Source of the DNA: Rhynchopus sp. YZ270_cl-10
Lineage: Eukaryota; Euglenozoa; Diplonemea; Diplonemida; Diplonemidae
Direction of reading: 5' to 3'
Length of the DNA: 64,000 nt
Assembly (NCBI GenBank): GCA_964035575.1
Contig: OZ037860.1
Span: 1,326,689 to 1,390,688, forward strand
Shown here: in pieces, positions 60,970 to 64,000 of the stretch
How positions within the stretch are numbered: the stretch's first letter is position 1
Layout: each line of letters begins with the position of its first letter
Made by a program: the position numbers and the translations under genes
Notes under the pieces: generated by a model
What the model saw: only the letters and a program-made list of their open reading frames with translations
The model's database searches: none
Told to the model about the DNA's origin: nothing

Positions 60970-63924
60970 ATGGCGCAAACCGTGCAGCTCTCTGTTGCAC
61001 AGGAGGCGATTAAGGGGCAATGTCGTGACTTCTTCCGCTCTGATGCGGACTCAACAAAGAAGTATGCACGACTCATCGACCAGCTTGTAGCGAGCAAGGA
61101 GTATCGGCTTATCATTGACATCCAGGATTTGCACACAGCAGATACAGACCTTGGGCACCAGGTGATCCTGTCCCCGCAGGAGTACCTGCGGTTCTTCGAC
61201 GAAGCCCTGCGTGAGGTGATAGAGCGCAAGGACTTCCTCAAGCTCGATGTGGAACTCAAGCACATCCATGTTGGCTTCAGCGGCTACTTTGGCCGCTTCC
61301 ACGTCTCCCCACGTCAGCTCGGTGCCTGGCACCTCAACAAACTCGTTGCCCTAGAAGGTGTCATCACCCACACCACAGCGAACATCGCGAAAATCCAAAA
61401 ATCGGTCCACTGGAATGAAACCAAAGTGCAGTTCATCGAACGACAGTACAGGTATGGGGAAAATAAATGTTTTCTGGACAAAAAAAATAGTGTATCTCAT
61501 CGATGGCGGCTTTTTTAAAAACCCCAATTCAAAAAAATCTCCTATAACAGAGACCAACTTTGCCCCGAACTGGATGATTCTGTACTCCCAACTGTGAATG
61601 TCATGCCGAAGAAGGACTTTGACGGGAATTTGCTTCGCACTGAGCATGGTTTGTGCACCTACACGGACATGCAGAACTTGGTCATGCAAGAACGCCCTGA
61701 GAAGGCACCTGTGGGGTCGCTACCACGCTCTGTAGCAGTACGGATGGAGGGCGACCTTGTGGACAAATGCAAGCCTGGAGACCGGGCACGTGTCGTGGGT
61801 GTGTTTATGCCTTATACAGAGGGCAAGGAGTTCCGTACGGTGGTGGTTGCGTGCAGTGTGGAGATGCTTCTGGAGAAGGAGAGTGGTGGCGAGGAGCTGC
61901 TGCCGGAGGAGATACGCGCAATCAAACGGATGTCGCAGAAGGCAGACATCTTTGAGGTGCTCAGCGCCGCCATTGCGCCGAGCATCTTCGGACACCACCA
62001 GATCAAGAAGGCCATCTTGCTCATGATGCTTGGCGGTGTCGAACGCAACGTCGGCAACCACCACATCCGAGGCGACATCCACCTCCTCCTCGTAGGCGAG
62101 CCTGCCACAGCAAAGAGTCAGCTCCTCCGCTTCATCATGAAGTTAGCCCCATTCGCATTGTCCACCACCGGAAAGGGAAGCAGTGGTGTCGGTCTCACCG
62201 GCGCAGTCGTAAGCGACCCTGACACTGGAGAAAAGAGTCTCGCAGCAGGCGCCATGGTTCTTGCAGACAGAGGAGTCCTCTGTATTGACGAGTTTGACAA
62301 AATGGGGGACGGTGATCGGGTCGCGATGCACGAAGCCATGGAGCAAGGGTCCGTTACCATCGCGAAGGCGGGTATTCAGGCAACACTCAACGGACGTTGT
62401 TCTGTGGTGGCAGCTGCCAACCCTGTGTACGGATTCTATGCAGTCACGCATTCTGTGGCGTTTAATATTGGGTTGCCGGAGTCGCTTTTGTCGCGTTTTG
62501 ATCTTTTGTTCATTATTCTTGACGACAAATCATCTCAGTGGACACGTCTTGTGGCAGACCACGTTTTGCAGAACCACAGAACCGGAAAAGGTATTACAAT
62601 TGGTTCTGAAGCGGAATCGGAGAGCCTTCTCGCAAAGCAGACCGGCCCCGCAGGGGTGCGCAAGGCGACACCAACGTACCTGCCGAGCAACCCTTACCAG
62701 ACGGCGAAGGCAAAGAAGTTGGTGTCAATCGACTTCCTTCGTATGTACATCCAGTACGCGAAGGTCATGGCGCCAAAGATGACTGACGACGCGCGCGAGA
62801 AGATCGAAGAGCATTGGCTCTCGCTCAGAAAGGAGCAGGCGAACCAGGAGCTCGAAGGCAGCAGTGCGATCTACATCAACCCGCGTACGTTGGAGTGTCT
62901 CATCCGTCTGTCCACTGCGCATGCAAAGGTATGCAAAAGATAAGACACATCATCGTAACGACGTTCTTACTGTCTACTTCCCCCCTTTTTGGGAAAAATT
63001 ATACCTTTGATATTGAATGATACCATATAGAACGTTCTGCTGGGCATGTTGGGATACATTCCCGCATTTTTTTATAGTCAAAGTGACAAAGTACGAGAGG
63101 CTTAGGTTCATCTTTTTAGCTTTTCTTTTGGGTCCGCCGGCTGACGAGGCGGGTTGTGTACCGCCCCCGTTCACACCACGGTACGGGTAAGCCATTAGGT
63201 TTCTTTTTATATCTTTTGTTGGCCGCCAGGGTACTTTGTATTTTCATCGATGGCTGGTATTTCAATACTTTTAAACCCTGCAGTGCCGTCTGTCCGAGGA
63301 GGTGGAGGATGCTGACGTTGACGTCGCTATCTCGTTGTTGAGGCATACTGTCAATGCACGGAGTGAGGCAGTGGAGTCGCGCAAGCGTGAGAAGCGCGAG
63401 ATGGAGGAGAACACCGCCGAAAACCAAACCGACGACGGCAGGTCGCAGGCAAGCGACAAGACAGGGGCAACCTCTGCAGCTGGCACGAAGCGTTCTGCGT
63501 CCACTGCTTTCGATCCCCTGCCCACAGCCGCCTCTGCTGCCAATGATGCAGATGTGCCAGCAACCGACCCTGACACCCAGCCCGAGGAAGTGATTGTCAA
63601 CCTGACAGAGGAGAAAATGATCAACCTCGCCCGCCGTGCTGTCAAAAATGTGATCCATAGTGGGAACATCGAGAACCCGTTCACAACAGAGAAACTCCAA
63701 GAGGAGCTTATCTCCCGTCTTGACAAGTCACCCGGATGGCCAGATGGGAAAGAGGTTCCGACGTCGTTGGTGGTAAAGCTGTTGAAGGTGTGTTTATTTA
63801 TTTATTTATTTTGTACATAAAACTCTATCTTTCGATTGCAATTAATATCTTAATCTTTTTTTTGCAGGAAGTGGAGAAAAATGGGGGCCTCTCGCCGATT
63901 GATGACAAATGGTTTATGGTGTAA
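60970..63924 (+). CDS. MCM3: MCM3, replicative helicase subunit (4 exons)
   Basis: Exons are 60970-61451, 61551-62928, 63284-63787 and 63868-63924; all joins are in phase and give 806 aa, the usual size (human MCM3 ~808). It is one of six subunits of the MCM2-7 ring that unwinds DNA at replication forks. DMQNLVMQERPEKAPVG and LPRSVAVRMEGDLVDKCKPGDR are the MCM3-type OB-fold signature. The AAA core has Walker A GEPATAKSQLLR (~343), Walker B CIDEFDKM (~403) and the arginine-finger LLSRFDLLF (~475). STAHAK-CRLSEEVEDADVDVA bridges intron 2 exactly as in MCM3 homologues. A ~90-residue charged linker leads to a C-terminal winged-helix-like region. Introns of 99, 355 and 80 nt; intron 2 holds dispersed repeats. 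Confidence 0.95.
63080..63113 (+). repeat. Dispersed hairpin repeat inside MCM3 intron 2
   Basis: GTGACAAAGTACGAGAGG, then CTTAGGTTCATC and a T-rich tail. It shows the repeat is tolerated within an expressed transcript. Confidence 0.65.
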
Positions 63925-64000
63925 AAAAAAATAAATAGCCAACGAACAGACAAAGTTTTTTTTTTTAATACATATTTTTCACTCCGTGATTGACCTCGTT

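Noticed and set aside
61594-62943. MCM exon 2 as a separate MCM6 or archaeal-type gene
   Set aside because: In-phase splicing to the exons on both sides and the LPRSV/DLVD.CKPGDR signature identify one MCM3 gene.
1-64000. tRNA, rRNA and CRISPR arrays
   Set aside because: No complete cloverleaf, rRNA core or spacer-repeat array was seen by eye. Minisatellites lack unique spacers.
1-64000. Retrovirus-like, Polinton or LINE coding sequence
   Set aside because: No polymerase, integrase or capsid-like reading frame was recognised. All mobile elements seen are short non-coding inverted-repeat DNA elements.

Overview
The window is nuclear DNA of a free-living-type protist. Coding exons have balanced base composition and sit in very T/A-homopolymer-rich intergenic DNA. 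Genes carry small spliceosomal introns with a strong GTATGN donor and a pyrimidine-rich AG acceptor. No rRNA, tRNA, plasmid or bacterial operon signal was seen. All 18 genes that can be supported read on the + strand. Many have a pyrimidine tract plus AG 10-70 nt before the ATG. Both facts would suit a lineage with directional gene clusters and leader trans-splicing (a euglenozoan such as a diplonemid is one candidate), but this is inference; 5'-UTR introns would explain the second fact equally well.

Layout. 1-19.3 kb: four members of an unrecognised membrane-anchored protein family. Three share almost identical 3' flanks; the fourth is diverged. The gaps between copies 1, 2 and 3 and behind copy 3 are packed with DNA-type inverted-repeat elements, some visibly nested with target-site duplications. 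21.9-40.1 kb: a housekeeping and signalling stretch. It holds a PPR-like organelle protein, a Cys-rich type I membrane protein, an FHA-PPP phosphatase, a large PPPDE-PUB-DM9-GH85 fusion, an SMP-30/regucalcin-like protein, an LRR protein and an FCP1-type phosphatase with two RIIa-like docking domains. 40.1-44.8 kb: gene-free and repeat-rich. 44.8-48.1 kb: a three-exon MoxR/ChlI-like AAA protein without a Walker A motif. 50.0-51.3 kb: three tandem copies of a tiny gene for a 51-55 aa lysine-rich protein. 52.1 kb: peptidyl-tRNA hydrolase. 55.0-56.5 kb: an alpha-kinase ending in two UIM-like motifs. 61.0-63.9 kb: a complete four-exon MCM3.

Genes were completed across introns by matching reading phase at GT and AG sites and by family homology; every joined frame is open. 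The most striking gene is the fusion at 29.1-32.4 kb. It joins a deSUMOylase/deubiquitinase-type thiol peptidase domain, a p97-binding PUB domain, DM9 repeats and a cytosolic endo-beta-N-acetylglucosaminidase, which suggests a single-chain factor for glycoprotein quality control.

The non-coding DNA is structured. Over 20 dispersed short copies of one hairpin (stem CTAAGC/GCTTAG, loop ACGAGAG) lie between genes and in introns, several with compensating stem changes. Several terminal-inverted-repeat elements with different ends carry the same internal roughly 70-bp module.
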